DNA of 64,000 nucleotides. It comes from Phyllobacterium zundukense. Its GTDB lineage: Bacteria > Pseudomonadota > Alphaproteobacteria > Rhizobiales > Rhizobiaceae. Numbering within the stretch: position 1 is the first letter of the stretch; each line of letters opens with the position of its first letter. Below, piece after piece: positions 35,988 through 44,869 of this stretch. The notes under the pieces were generated by a model, which saw only the letters and a list, made by a program, of their open reading frames with translations, had not been told where the DNA came from and searched no databases. The stretch is taken from assembly GCF_002764115.1 (NCBI RefSeq), contig NZ_CP017940.1, positions 186,001 to 250,000 on the forward strand, given 5' to 3'. The translations under genes and the position numbers were made by a program.

Positions 35988-37379
35988 ATGACTGATGCTT
36001 CATTGCGAAACCGGGCCGGCAAAGCCTTGCCGACCGAGAGGGCAACTGCATTTGCCAACGAGGTCCAGGGCGACCTGATCCAGCCGGGTGACCGGGATTA
36101 CGAGGAGGCCAGACATATCTGGAATGCTCTCGTCGACAAGCATCCCGGCGCGATCCTGAAATGCCGCGACACAGCCGATGTTGTCGCCGCGGTGAAATTC
36201 GCACGTGATAATGACATCCTCGTGGCGGTTCGAGGTGGCGGCCACAACGTGGGCGGACGAGCGCTCTGCGATGATGGACTTGTTATCGATCTTTCGCGGA
36301 TGCGGGACGTCCATGTGGACCCCGCCCGGCAAACCGTGCGGGTCCAAGGCGGTGCCACCTTGGGTGATGTTGACCGCGAGACGAATGTGCATGGCCTTGC
36401 GGTGCCGTTTGGCGTGATCTCGAAGACGGGCGTCGGTGGGCTGACGCTTGGGGGTGGCGTGGGGTGGCTGGTACGCAAGTATGGCCCAAGCTGTGATAAT
36501 GTTTTGTCGATGGAAGTGGTGACGGCCGATGGCGTCGCCAGGACCGCCAGCGCGGACGAGAATCCGGACCTGTTCTGGGCATTGCGTGGTGGAGGCGGCA
36601 ATTTCGGGGTTGTTACCTCGTTCCTTTACCAGGCCTATCCGGTCTCGACAGTGTTTGGCGGACTGATCGTCTACCCGCGTGCGGCAGCCGGAGAGATCCT
36701 GCGCGCCTATCGCACGTTCATGGAAACCGCACCCGAAGACCTGACCGTCTATGCCGGGTTCATCTGCACGCCTGACGGAATTCCTGCGACGGCGGTCGTC
36801 CCGTGCTGGAGCGGTGAGGACCTGGCAGAGGGAGAGAGAGCCATCGCGCCGCTTCGCAAGCTCGGCGAGCCACTGATGGATGCCGTGCAGGCCATGCCCT
36901 TTCCAGCCATGCAGTCGATTCTCGATGCCGCCTTCCCGGCTGGGACTCGGAATTATTGGAAATCAGCGTTTGTGAAGGGGCTTTCGGACGAGGTGGTGGA
37001 TGTGCTCGTGGAGCAGGCGAAAGGGATGACATCGCCGTTGTCGGGACTTCTCATTGAGTATTACGGCGGTGCGGGCGGGCGAAAGGCGAGCGACACGAAT
37101 GCGTTTGCCCAGCGCAGTTCGGATTATTTGATCGGCTTCATGCCGCAGTGGACCGATCCGGCCGAGGACGATCCCCAGATCAATTGGGCGAAGGGTGCGT
37201 GGAAAGCGATCCAGCCCTATGCAACCGGTGGCTATCTGCTGAATTACCTCGCGGAGGGAGAGCAAGAGGCGGTCCAGGCTGCATTCGGGGCGAACTACCA
37301 GCGCCTGGTGGAACTCAAGCGCAAATACGATCCAACGAATTTCTTTAGAATGAACCAGAATATTCAACCGGACGCCTAG
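35988..37379 (+). CDS. FAD-linked oxidoreductase (berberine-bridge-enzyme type)
   Basis: 463 residues. PCMH-type FAD domain (about residues 50-225) with 'VAVRGGGHNVGGRA' (the histidine that bonds FAD) and 'GWLVRKYGPSCDNVLSMEVV' (the cysteine for a second covalent bond), then a substrate domain and the BBE C-terminal 'KRKYDPTNFFRMNQNI'. Both attachment residues present suggest a bicovalent flavin, as in sugar and alkaloid oxidases. No signal peptide. Substrate not predictable. Converges with the LysE gene. Confidence 0.88.
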   Translation: MTDASLRNRAGKALPTERATAFANEVQGDLIQPGDRDYEEARHIWNALVDKHPGAILKCRDTADVVAAVKFARDNDILVAVRGGGHNVGGRALCDDGLVIDLSRMRDVHVDPARQTVRVQGGATLGDVDRETNVHGLAVPFGVISKTGVGGLTLGGGVGWLVRKYGPSCDNVLSMEVVTADGVARTASADENPDLFWALRGGGGNFGVVTSFLYQAYPVSTVFGGLIVYPRAAAGEILRAYRTFMETAPEDLTVYAGFICTPDGIPATAVVPCWSGEDLAEGERAIAPLRKLGEPLMDAVQAMPFPAMQSILDAAFPAGTRNYWKSAFVKGLSDEVVDVLVEQAKGMTSPLSGLLIEYYGGAGGRKASDTNAFAQRSSDYLIGFMPQWTDPAEDDPQINWAKGAWKAIQPYATGGYLLNYLAEGEQEAVQAAFGANYQRLVELKRKYDPTNFFRMNQNIQPDA

Positions 37380-37474
37380 GCTGGGACATCACATGAGTAG
37401 ACCTTGTCTTCCATGTCGTGAAGGACTGGCTTTGGCGCAGAGCGGACTCTGCGTCCACTTCTGAGTGTCTGACT

Positions 37475-38086
37475 CTATTTTACGGCGAGGCTCCCGGCAG
37501 CAAGTATCAGGAGCGCACCGGCGACCCCTTCGCCCCATCTCCGGCGGCGATCGTTGAAATTGCCACGCTTGCCGACGGTCGCAACAACGAAACTCAGAAT
37601 TGTGTAGACCAAGCCGCACAGGCCGATGAAGATCGCGGATAGCATCGAGGCTTGTACGGCAACGTTTCCTTCGTGGTGCATGAACTGCGGGAGGATGGCA
37701 AAATAGATCATCATGCCTTTGGGATTGAGGAACGCCGTCAGGAAACCCCGTTGAAGCTGATTTGTGTCGTCCCCGCTCACAAGTGTGAGTTTGCCTGCCT
37801 TCATCGCAGACTTGATCAGCTGAGAGGCCAGGTAGACCAGGTAGCCGACGCCCAGCCAGCGAAGGGCGGCGAAGAGAACGGGCGAGGCTGCGATGATGGC
37901 GGCCACGCCCAAGGCTACCAAAACCGAGTGCGCCATGTAGCCGATGCAGACACCCGCCGTTGACCGCAGTCCGGCCGGCGCTCCCCCGGACAGGGCTTGC
38001 GAGGCCACAAAAAGCATATCTGGACCCGGGGTACAGATGAGCGGCAGGACAGTGGCTGCGAAGAGGAGCAAAGTTGTGGTTTCCAT
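37475..38086 (-). CDS. LysE/RhtB-family amino-acid exporter
   Basis: 203 residues with about six membrane segments. 'LPLICTPGPDMLFVASQALS' (about residues 13-32) is the LysE family signature, and 'GFLTAFLNPKGMMIYFAILP' the second conserved loop. Start codons cluster at 38086, 38095 and 38098, none with a clear ribosome site; I use 38086 ('METTTLL'). It is divergent from an Lrp-type regulator, the classical arrangement for amino-acid-induced export. Confidence 0.88.
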   Translation of the reverse strand: METTTLLLFAATVLPLICTPGPDMLFVASQALSGGAPAGLRSTAGVCIGYMAHSVLVALGVAAIIAASPVLFAALRWLGVGYLVYLASQLIKSAMKAGKLTLVSGDDTNQLQRGFLTAFLNPKGMMIYFAILPQFMHHEGNVAVQASMLSAIFIGLCGLVYTILSFVVATVGKRGNFNDRRRRWGEGVAGALLILAAGSLAVK

Positions 38087-38196
38087 GATTGGCATCATAG
38101 GTCTGAACGCACGCAACCGGGTTGCGAAGTAGCCAATTTTGATCGCATAATTGGTATTCAAATCGCGAAATAGAAAATTATTAGCAGGAGATGCCA

Positions 38197-38658
38197 ATGC
38201 GGCTCGACGAGTTGGACAAGCGTATCTTACGTGCCCTGCAGCACAACGGCCGGCTGCAAAATGTCGAGTTAGCGAAGGAAGTCGGCTTGTCTCCATCGCC
38301 ATGTTTGCGGCGGGTTAGGCTCCTCGAAGAAGCCGGGATCATCGACCGCTATGTGGCGGTGCTCAATCCAGTGAAGGTCGGTCTGCCGCTCTCGATGTTC
38401 GCTCGCATTTGGTTGACTGCACAGGACGCGGAGACCATCGACCATTTCATGGAGGCCATGAAAAAGCTCCCGCAGGTGATGGAGTGTTACATTATGCTGG
38501 GCGAAAGCGACGCCCTGTTGCGCGTCGTCGTTTCCGATCTCGACGATTACCGGCACTTTCAGTCGACACATCTTACGAAGATCAACGGTATTCAGAACGT
38601 CAAGACGGACATACCAAGCCAAATCGTCAAACAGACTTATGCGCTGCCATTGCGGTGA
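38197..38658 (+). CDS. Lrp/AsnC-family transcriptional regulator
   Basis: 153 residues. HTH 'LQNVELAKEVGLSPSPCLRR' (about residues 19-38) and a RAM/ligand domain with 'VMECYIMLGESDALLRVVVS'. ATG 38197 has GGAG six bases upstream, while the ATG at 38191 directly abuts GGAG. Divergent from the LysE-family gene, so it very probably activates export when its amino-acid ligand accumulates. Confidence 0.9.
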   Translation: MRLDELDKRILRALQHNGRLQNVELAKEVGLSPSPCLRRVRLLEEAGIIDRYVAVLNPVKVGLPLSMFARIWLTAQDAETIDHFMEAMKKLPQVMECYIMLGESDALLRVVVSDLDDYRHFQSTHLTKINGIQNVKTDIPSQIVKQTYALPLR

Positions 38659-38722
38659 TGGCTGCCTTTCGTGCAGAGCGAAAACATTCGGTTCGTGGGA
38701 CTTTGATATGATCGCTAGTGAG

Positions 38723-39187
38723 TTACCCGTCGAGCCCTATGTCGAAATGAAGGACCTCCTCGCGAACTCCGAGCTTTTCGTACAAGGCAATCGCCGGGTC
38801 GTCACCGTAATCGGCCTGGACATATATGACCCAAGCCCCGCGGCGCTTGGCGATTTCTCTTAAGTGGTTGATGAGAGCCGTTGCTATTCCTTGCCGGCGA
38901 TAGTTTTCATCAACCGCAAGGTCATAAATATAGAACTCACGTCGCGCCTTCTCAAACTTGTCGAGTTCATAGGCGACAAGCCCACCCACCACACTTTTGC
39001 CTGCCAGCGCAACCGTGGCCACGATGTGATCCTTACCGAGAAAATCCTTCATATAGGCGTCACTTGGCGGGTGGTTTCGGTACGTCTCGTGATCGGAAAA
39101 TGCATCGCCAAACAGGGCGTTCAACTGACGAAGAAGCGAGACGTCATCTGGCGTAAGGCGCTTGAGTGGAAAGGGCTGAGAGGACAT
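38723..39187 (-). CDS. AAC(3)-I-like aminoglycoside 3-N-acetyltransferase (GNAT)
   Basis: 154 residues. Beyond the general GNAT fold ('NYRRQGIATALINHLREIAK'), it carries the detailed AAC(3)-I pattern: 'LFGDAFSDHETYRNHPPSDA', 'VVGGLVAYELDKFEKARREF', 'YIYDLAVDENYRRQG', 'WVIYVQADYGDDPAIALYEK' and 'LGVREEVLHFDI'. AAC(3)-I enzymes acetylate gentamicin-type aminoglycosides. No integron or mobile element flanks it, so it looks like a chromosomal relative. Resistance activity is not proven by sequence. Confidence 0.85.
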   Translation of the reverse strand: MSSQPFPLKRLTPDDVSLLRQLNALFGDAFSDHETYRNHPPSDAYMKDFLGKDHIVATVALAGKSVVGGLVAYELDKFEKARREFYIYDLAVDENYRRQGIATALINHLREIAKRRGAWVIYVQADYGDDPAIALYEKLGVREEVLHFDIGLDG

Positions 39188-39397
39188 GGGGGGATTTTAC
39201 CACAGTTTCCGAAGGCGCTTCCACTATGGACTGGGTGCGGCGTTGTCCGTTGATTGGCGCTTGCCGAGGGAATTATGCGACCGATCTCAGGACTTTCCCT
39301 GATTGACTTTCAGCGCCTTCCCCATGGATCTTGTTCCCCCGGTTGAAGACCGGGTGTTCGCATCGGGCGGGCATTGTCGATGATAAGAAGGCAGAAC

Positions 39398-39610
39398 ATG
39401 GCAACTGGCACGGTAAAGTGGTTTAATTCAACCAAGGGATTTGGTTTTATTCAGCCGGACGAGGGGGGCGCTGATGTGTTCGTCCACATTTCAGCGGTAG
39501 AGCGTGCTGGTCTGCGTACGCTTCTCGAGAACCAAAAAGTAAACTTTGAACTGGTGCGCGACAACAGGTCGGGGAAAGTTTCAGCCGACCAGCTAAGCGC
39601 AGCAGGCTGA
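39398..39610 (+). CDS. Cold-shock protein, CspA family
   Basis: 70 residues, one cold-shock domain. RNP-1 'KGFGFIQP' and RNP-2 'VFVHISAV' are both present after '[17 protein letters not shown]'. Binds single-stranded nucleic acid and melts RNA structure. ATG 39398 fits family length; a longer reading from 39374 does not. The 210-bp upstream gap probably holds its leader; a strong hairpin follows the stop. Confidence 0.92.
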   Translation: MATGTVKWFNSTKGFGFIQPDEGGADVFVHISAVERAGLRTLLENQKVNFELVRDNRSGKVSADQLSAAG

Positions 39611-39653
39611 AGCGAGCCAATTCTTCGCACTGCACCGCAGTAAGAGTTTCAAC

Positions 39654-39681
39654 TGATGCGAGGGTGTCGGTCCTCGCATCA
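39654..39681 (+). terminator. Hairpin after the cold-shock gene
   Basis: TGATGCGAGG (39654-39663), 8-nt loop, CCTCGCATCA (39672-39681): perfect 10-bp stem, weak T content behind it (AGTTTC). Confidence 0.6.
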
Positions 39682-39741
39682 AGTTTCGGCATGGTCGGTG
39701 GTTACCCGGCTATATCGACGACGACTTTGCCCGTCGCGCTT

Positions 39742-39984
39742 TTCCGTTCGACGGCGGTATCGCGCAGCAACAACAGGGATGTCCAGGCTCGCTTGTGCGC
39801 CCTCGGTGCGGGCCTTGCAGTCCTTCCTGCAGCGATCGGCGACAACACGCAAGGCATCGAACGCGTGAGCGTCAACGAACAGCCGCCGCAGCGAACAATC
39901 TGGGTCGGCTATCATAGGGATTTGCGCAGGCTTGCGCGGTTGAGGGCCTTCCTCGATGTTGCCATCGCGCGGTACGTTTCGTGA
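39742..39984 (+). pseudogene. LysR-family regulator, C-terminal fragment
   Basis: A reading frame without a plausible start reads 'SNNRDVQARLCALGAGLAVL' then 'PAAIGDNTQGI' and 'RTIWVGYHRDLRRLARLRAF' and ends at 39984. This is the last quarter of a LysR substrate-binding domain (the G-x-G-L-A-V-L-P stretch). The DNA-binding and first effector lobes are gone. It is convergent with an intact LysR gene of a different subgroup, so it is a remnant and not part of that gene. Confidence 0.6.
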
Positions 39985-40014
39985 GAGCTGTCCCGTCCGA
40001 CTAAGCAGCCGTTG

Positions 40015-40896
40015 TCAGGTATGAAACAGATTCTCCGCCATGAACTTCACGAAGGCCTGGATTTTTGGAGACAGGTGCCGACTTGACGGCCACAAAATGC
40101 GGAACTCGCCGACATCCTCGATGTGCTTGTCGAGAACCGCTACAAGCTTTCCATCATCGATCTGCCTGCCGATGGTGAACAGCGGCAAACAGGCAAGGCC
40201 AAGTCCTTCCTCGGCCATACTGATCAGCGGCTCGAGGGTGCTGGCCATCGATGACACAGGCAATTCCAATTTCCCTTCGCTTGCATCCAGCGGCCACCGC
40301 TCGAGTTTGCCGGATGAAGGGTACTTGTGATGGAGGCATATGTGGGCGGACAGGTCTTGCGGCCTTTCCGGAACTCCGAAGCGGGTGAAGTAGTCTTTCG
40401 ATCCCACGATACGGTGAGAGAACTTCCCCAAGGTCCGCACCATCAGCCGGCTGTCGATAACTTCTCCGGTTCGTACCACAGCGTCAAAACCCTCTTCAAT
40501 CACATCGACCAGACGATCCGTGAAATCCAGGTCTATCGTTACCTCCGGGAACAAACGCATGAACTTGGTTATTGTCGGCATGAAAAGCATTCCGGCGAGC
40601 GGCAGGCTGACACGAAGCCGGCCGCGGGGTGCGGCCATGGTTTGCGACAATTCCTGTTCGGCGGCTTCTATTTCGGAAAAAATCCGCCGGCAGCGTTCAA
40701 GGAACATAACTCCCTCTGCCGTGATCGCGATGCTGCGGGTATTGCGGTGAAACAACCGTACCCCGAGCCTCTTCTCCAAGCGGGCCATTGTCTTGCCAAC
40801 GGCAGATGACGAGACGCCGAGCGCTTCGCCTGTCCTCACGAAACTGCGGGTTTCCGCCACAATCATGAACACATTCAACGGGCCGATGTTGTCCAC
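40015..40896 (-). CDS. LysR-family transcriptional regulator
   Basis: About 293 residues. HTH region 'FVRTGEALGVSSSAVGKTMA' then 'RLEKRLGVRLFHRNTRSI', followed by the periplasmic-binding-like effector domain with 'GLGLACLPLFTIGRQI'. GTG 40896 is chosen because GGAG lies nine bases upstream and it gives the usual LysR N-terminus; an ATG at 40959 would add 21 unusual residues. Divergent from the ABM-domain gene 129 bp away, which is the likely target. Confidence 0.88.
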   Translation of the reverse strand: MDNIGPLNVFMIVAETRSFVRTGEALGVSSSAVGKTMARLEKRLGVRLFHRNTRSIAITAEGVMFLERCRRIFSEIEAAEQELSQTMAAPRGRLRVSLPLAGMLFMPTITKFMRLFPEVTIDLDFTDRLVDVIEEGFDAVVRTGEVIDSRLMVRTLGKFSHRIVGSKDYFTRFGVPERPQDLSAHICLHHKYPSSGKLERWPLDASEGKLELPVSSMASTLEPLISMAEEGLGLACLPLFTIGRQIDDGKLVAVLDKHIEDVGEFRILWPSSRHLSPKIQAFVKFMAENLFHT

Positions 40897-41025
40897 GGGG
40901 TAATCTCCATTGCGGACGTTGATGTCCGGGATCAACGGAGCCATAGCCCATTTTTTCAACCCGTGTCGCGGACTAACGTTGAGGTGGCGGAAGTTTCTGC
41001 CGCCTCATTTTCGAACGGAGATCAA

Positions 41026-41373
41026 GTGACACATCCTCATAAGGCCGAATTCCAATTCATTCCCGAAGCCACAGTGTTCATCGTGAACGTCATTCATGCC
41101 CACCCAGGCAAGCAGGAGGAAGCATTCAAGATAATCCAGGATGTCGTGCACTATGTTGCGCAACGGAAAGACGGATTTCTTTGGAGTAACCTGTCAAAAA
41201 GCACAGACGGCAAAACCGTTGTGAACATCGAGGCGATCCGCGACGAGAACAACGTCGCGGAATTTTTCTCCGATCCTGTCTTCGTCGAAAAATTCAAGAT
41301 GTTGGACACTGTCTCGAAAAGTGAATTTCACATCTACAGGGTTTCCGACCTCGTGCTCCCGCCCAACTCATGA
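41026..41373 (+). CDS. Antibiotic-biosynthesis-monooxygenase (ABM) domain protein
   Basis: 115 residues, one ABM dimeric alpha/beta barrel domain: 'VFIVNVIHAHPGKQEEAFKI', 'KDGFLWSNLSKSTDGKTVVN' and a C-terminal 'SEFHIYRVSDLV'. Family members are quinol-, heme- or small-molecule monooxygenases that often need no cofactor. GTG 41026 with GGAG six bases upstream is preferred to ATG 40963. Divergent from the LysR gene, the common layout for stress-induced ABM proteins. Confidence 0.8.
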   Translation: MTHPHKAEFQFIPEATVFIVNVIHAHPGKQEEAFKIIQDVVHYVAQRKDGFLWSNLSKSTDGKTVVNIEAIRDENNVAEFFSDPVFVEKFKMLDTVSKSEFHIYRVSDLVLPPNS

Positions 41374-41608
41374 GGTAGGGACGGCAGATCCTTCCGGCCG
41401 ATCAAACTTTGGGCAACCGGAAGGATCTGCGACATCCCGTTATCTTAATCTGAATAGCGGACCGTTTGTGGGCGGATCGGATGATGCACCGTCCATTGGG
41501 TACTTTCCGTGTCGGCACCAAAAGTTCAAAGCTTGCTGCTCCCCGCGATTTCAGCTAGTTTGGCGGTCGCTGTAAGTTCGTTGGGGACGGCTATCGGCCG
41601 GGGTTCAC

Positions 41609-42067
41609 ATGTCTCATAATCTTATGGTTAATGGCGACAAATATGCCGTTGATGTGGATGACGACATTCCGCTTTTATGGGTCCTTCGTGACACCATAGG
41701 TCTTACCGGCACGAAATTCGGCTGTGGCATTGCCATGTGCGGTGCCTGCACGGTGCATGTCGACGGCGTACCGATGCGGTCGTGCGTCATGCCGGTCGTT
41801 GAAGCGGTAGGCAAGCCTGTCACCACGATCGAAGCGATTGGCGATACCGCCGAAGGTGCGCGGATACAGAAAGCCTGGCTGGACATAGATGTTGCCCAGT
41901 GTGGTTACTGTCAGTCTGGACAAATCATGTCCGCGACCGCGCTGCTGGCTGCCAATCCATCGCCGACCGACGATGATATCGACGCTGTCATGGCCGGAAA
42001 TATCTGCCGATGCGGCACCTATCCGCGTATTCGGGCGGCCATCAAGCTGGCGGCAAAGGCGGGGTAA
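41609..42067 (+). CDS. Molybdenum hydroxylase 2Fe-2S subunit (isoquinoline 1-oxidoreductase alpha type)
   Basis: 152 residues with two [2Fe-2S] clusters. The plant-type cluster ligands are in '[20 protein letters not shown]' plus the later Cys of 'MRSC'; the second set is in '[13 protein letters not shown]' and '[13 protein letters not shown]'. It passes electrons from the molybdenum site. The molybdopterin subunit starts 4 bp downstream, and a cytochrome c gene completes the operon. The family oxidises N-heterocycles or aldehydes; the substrate is open. Confidence 0.92.
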   Translation: MSHNLMVNGDKYAVDVDDDIPLLWVLRDTIGLTGTKFGCGIAMCGACTVHVDGVPMRSCVMPVVEAVGKPVTTIEAIGDTAEGARIQKAWLDIDVAQCGYCQSGQIMSATALLAANPSPTDDDIDAVMAGNICRCGTYPRIRAAIKLAAKAG

Positions 42068-42071
42068 TGCG

Positions 42072-44225
42072 ATGTCGATTCATGACAAAGTCAATGCTTC
42101 CGTCTCGCGTCGCCACTTTCTCATCGGCGCATCGCTCACAGGAGCAGGCCTGATCATTGGATTGCAGCCATCGCTTTCATCGGCTGCCGCGGGCGACCTT
42201 GAACCAAACCCCTTCATTCGCATTCCCGCCGATGGCAAAATTGCGCTCATCATGCCTTCCGTGGAGATGGGGCAGGGCATCTACACTTCAGTGGCGATGC
42301 TGCTCGCCGAAGAACTGGAAGTCACCCTCGACCAGGTGGTGCTGGAGCATGCGCCTGCTGATCCCACCCGTTACGCAAACCCCTTGCTTGGCGACCAGAT
42401 CACCGGCGGTTCTTTCGCTATCCGCGGTGTTTACGAGCAGATGCGAAAGGCAGGCGCCAGCGCCCGTGTGATGCTGGTGAACGCCGCCGCCCGTGGTTGG
42501 GGCGTTGCGCCGGATACGTGCACCGCCGAGGCTGGGCAAGTCGTTCATGCCGCAAGCGGCCGCCGCGCAGCCTATGGCAGTCTGATCCAGGCTGCAGCAT
42601 CCGAGGCGGTTCCGCAGGAGGTGCCGCTCAAGCCCGCATCGAGCTTCAAGCTGATCGGCCAGTCCATCCGGCGTCTCGACAGCCCGGAGAAGGTCAACGG
42701 TACGGCAAAATTCGGTATCGACGCCCGCCCGGAAGGCGTGTCTTACGCGGCTATCGCGATTTGTCCCCATTTCGGCGGCAAGCTGCGCTCAGTCGAGGAC
42801 GGGCCAGCAATGGCGGTCAAGGGTGTCAAAAAGGTCGTCCGCATCGAGGACGCGGTTGCGGTGGTGGCTGACAATACCGGCGCTGCGCGCAAGGGGCTTG
42901 CTGCGCTCTCCATCGAGTGGGACCCGGGTCCCAGCGGCGATCTTTCATTGGCCGAACTCGAGAAGCGCGCGGAAGATGCGATCGGCGGCAAGGCCCTGCC
43001 CCACATAAATGAAGGCGATGTCGCCAAGGCCGAAGCTGAAAACGGGCCGGTTCATGATTTCATCTACCGCATGCCGATCCTCACGCATTCGGCGATGGAG
43101 CCGATGAATTGTACCCTTCACGTTCGCAAGGACAGCTGCGACGTGTGGGTCGGCACCCAGGTGGCGGGCCGGGCGCGGCAGGCCGTAGCCGATGTCACGG
43201 GCCTGCCTGTGGATAAGGTCGTCGTTCATAATCACCTTCTCGGTGGCGGTTTCGGCCGAAGGCTCGACGTCGACGGCGTTATTCTGGCGGCGAAGATTGC
43301 CAAACAGGTGGATGGCCCGGTGAAGGTTACCTGGAGCCGCGAGGAGGACATCCGCCACGACTGCTACCGCTATCTCAACTACAGCAAGATCACAGCGACG
43401 CTGGGTCCAGATGGCATGCCAGTGTCATGGCGGCATCGTGTGATCGGTCCGGCCGTCATGGCGCGCTGGCTACCCGCCTATACCCGTGACGGCATCGATC
43501 TCGACATCATGGCTGGTGCAGAGTCGCCATACGCGATCCCGAATAAGTATACCGAGTTTGTGCGCCATGAGGCTCCGGACGGAATGTTGACGGGTAACTG
43601 GCGCGGCGTCGGCGCCACACGCAATATCCCCCCGATCGAAGGCGGCATCGACGAACTGGCTCACGCCGCGAAGATCGATCCGCTCGAGTACCGCAGGCGC
43701 CTGCTTCAGCATAAGCCGCGTCTTCTGGGTGCACTTGATCTGGCCGCGGAGAAGGCCGGCTGGACGAATGCCCTCCCTCAAGGCAAGGGAAGGGGGATCG
43801 CCCTTTCGGAGGATTTCGGCAGCTTTGCCGCCATGATCTCTGAAGTCAGCGTCGGGGACGACGGAAAACTCAAGATCGACCGCATCGTTTGCGCAGTCGA
43901 CTGTGGTCAGGTCATCAATCCGGACACGGTGGACGCCCAGATATTGAGCGGCGTTATCTATGGCCTCAGCGCTGCTCTCTACGGACGCATAACCGTCCAG
44001 AACGGTGCCGTCGTGGAGGGCAATTTCGACGACTCTCCCGTTCTGCGAATACATGAGACCCCGAAGATCGAGGTATATATTGTGCCGAGTTCGGAAGCGC
44101 CAGGCGGCATAGGCGAGGTCGGCACGCCGGGGGTCGCCCCCTCGCTGTTCAATGCGATCTTTGTGGCGACGGGCAAGCGGCTGCGGTCGCTGCCGATCGA
44201 CCAGAACGATTTCCGGAGGGTGTAA
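42072..44225 (+). CDS. Molybdopterin-binding oxidoreductase subunit (isoquinoline 1-oxidoreductase beta type), Tat-exported
   Basis: 717 residues. The Tat signal 'SVSRRHFLIGASLTGAGLII' is at residues 10-29. It has the two-lobed IorB arrangement: 'VEMGQGIYTSVAMLLAEELE' (residues 55-74), the substrate/cofactor loops 'LGGGFGRRLDVDG' and 'NWRGVGATRNIPPIEGGIDE', and the C-terminal 'PGGIGEVGTPGVAPSLFNAI' whose Glu is the expected catalytic residue. It is exported folded with its 2Fe-2S partner. ATG 42072 is chosen because the Tat signal begins there. Confidence 0.92.
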   Translation: MSIHDKVNASVSRRHFLIGASLTGAGLIIGLQPSLSSAAAGDLEPNPFIRIPADGKIALIMPSVEMGQGIYTSVAMLLAEELEVTLDQVVLEHAPADPTRYANPLLGDQITGGSFAIRGVYEQMRKAGASARVMLVNAAARGWGVAPDTCTAEAGQVVHAASGRRAAYGSLIQAAASEAVPQEVPLKPASSFKLIGQSIRRLDSPEKVNGTAKFGIDARPEGVSYAAIAICPHFGGKLRSVEDGPAMAVKGVKKVVRIEDAVAVVADNTGAARKGLAALSIEWDPGPSGDLSLAELEKRAEDAIGGKALPHINEGDVAKAEAENGPVHDFIYRMPILTHSAMEPMNCTLHVRKDSCDVWVGTQVAGRARQAVADVTGLPVDKVVVHNHLLGGGFGRRLDVDGVILAAKIAKQVDGPVKVTWSREEDIRHDCYRYLNYSKITATLGPDGMPVSWRHRVIGPAVMARWLPAYTRDGIDLDIMAGAESPYAIPNKYTEFVRHEAPDGMLTGNWRGVGATRNIPPIEGGIDELAHAAKIDPLEYRRRLLQHKPRLLGALDLAAEKAGWTNALPQGKGRGIALSEDFGSFAAMISEVSVGDDGKLKIDRIVCAVDCGQVINPDTVDAQILSGVIYGLSAALYGRITVQNGAVVEGNFDDSPVLRIHETPKIEVYIVPSSEAPGGIGEVGTPGVAPSLFNAIFVATGKRLRSLPIDQNDFRRV

Positions 44226-44227
44226 TC

Positions 44228-44869
44228 ATGGCTACGCGTTTTGTCGCCATTGCGATCGCATCCGTTCTCGCTACGGTCGGAACCCTTGTTATTATCGGAC
44301 CCTTGCAAGGCTATGCCGAGACATCGGGTAGCGGGGCGCTCAAGTCCGTCTCCGACTTCGACGCGATTACTGACACCAGCGCACGCTCGAAGGCCATCTT
44401 CGAAGAGGCAAGCCGCGTCTTGACACATCCGCGCTGCATCAACTGCCATCCGGCAACACGCAGCCCGACGCAGGGTGACGACAAGCATCCGCATGTGCCG
44501 TTGATGGTTGCCAGCAAAAGCGCATTGGGTCCGTCGGGACTTGTATGCGGCACCTGCCACGGCGCAGAGAATCGTCCGATCGTCGGAAGCCGCATGAAAT
44601 CCATCCCGGGTAACGCACACTGGTCATTGGCTCCGGCCAGCATGGCCTGGCAAGGGCTCACGGTCAGCGAAATATGCCAGCAGGTCAAGGACACGAGCCG
44701 GAACGGCAATCGTTCGCACGACGATCTCGTCCGCCATATGGGCGAGGATCACCTGGTGGGCTGGGCCTGGCACCCAGGCGAGGGACGAACCGCCCCTCCC
44801 GGATCGCAAGAGACATTTGCGGCGCTGATCGCCGCTTGGGTGAAGACCGGTGCCGACTGTCCAAATTGA
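44228..44869 (+). CDS. Secreted di-heme cytochrome c-like protein of the molybdenum hydroxylase operon
   Basis: 213 residues. N-terminal signal/anchor 'FVAIAIASVLATVGTLVIIG', then two heme-binding motifs: 'HPRCINCHPATRS' (CINCH) and 'GLVCGTCHGAEN' (CGTCH). Several Met and His residues could be sixth ligands. It starts 2 bp after the molybdopterin subunit and is the obvious periplasmic electron acceptor for it. Confidence 0.88.
   Translation: MATRFVAIAIASVLATVGTLVIIGPLQGYAETSGSGALKSVSDFDAITDTSARSKAIFEEASRVLTHPRCINCHPATRSPTQGDDKHPHVPLMVASKSALGPSGLVCGTCHGAENRPIVGSRMKSIPGNAHWSLAPASMAWQGLTVSEICQQVKDTSRNGNRSHDDLVRHMGEDHLVGWAWHPGEGRTAPPGSQETFAALIAAWVKTGADCPN

Noticed and set aside
35758..36204. Minus-strand frames overlapping the FAD oxidase start
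   Set aside because: They oppose the well-supported FAD oxidase N-terminus, and no ribosome site was seen. The plus-strand fragment in the same place looks more protein-like.
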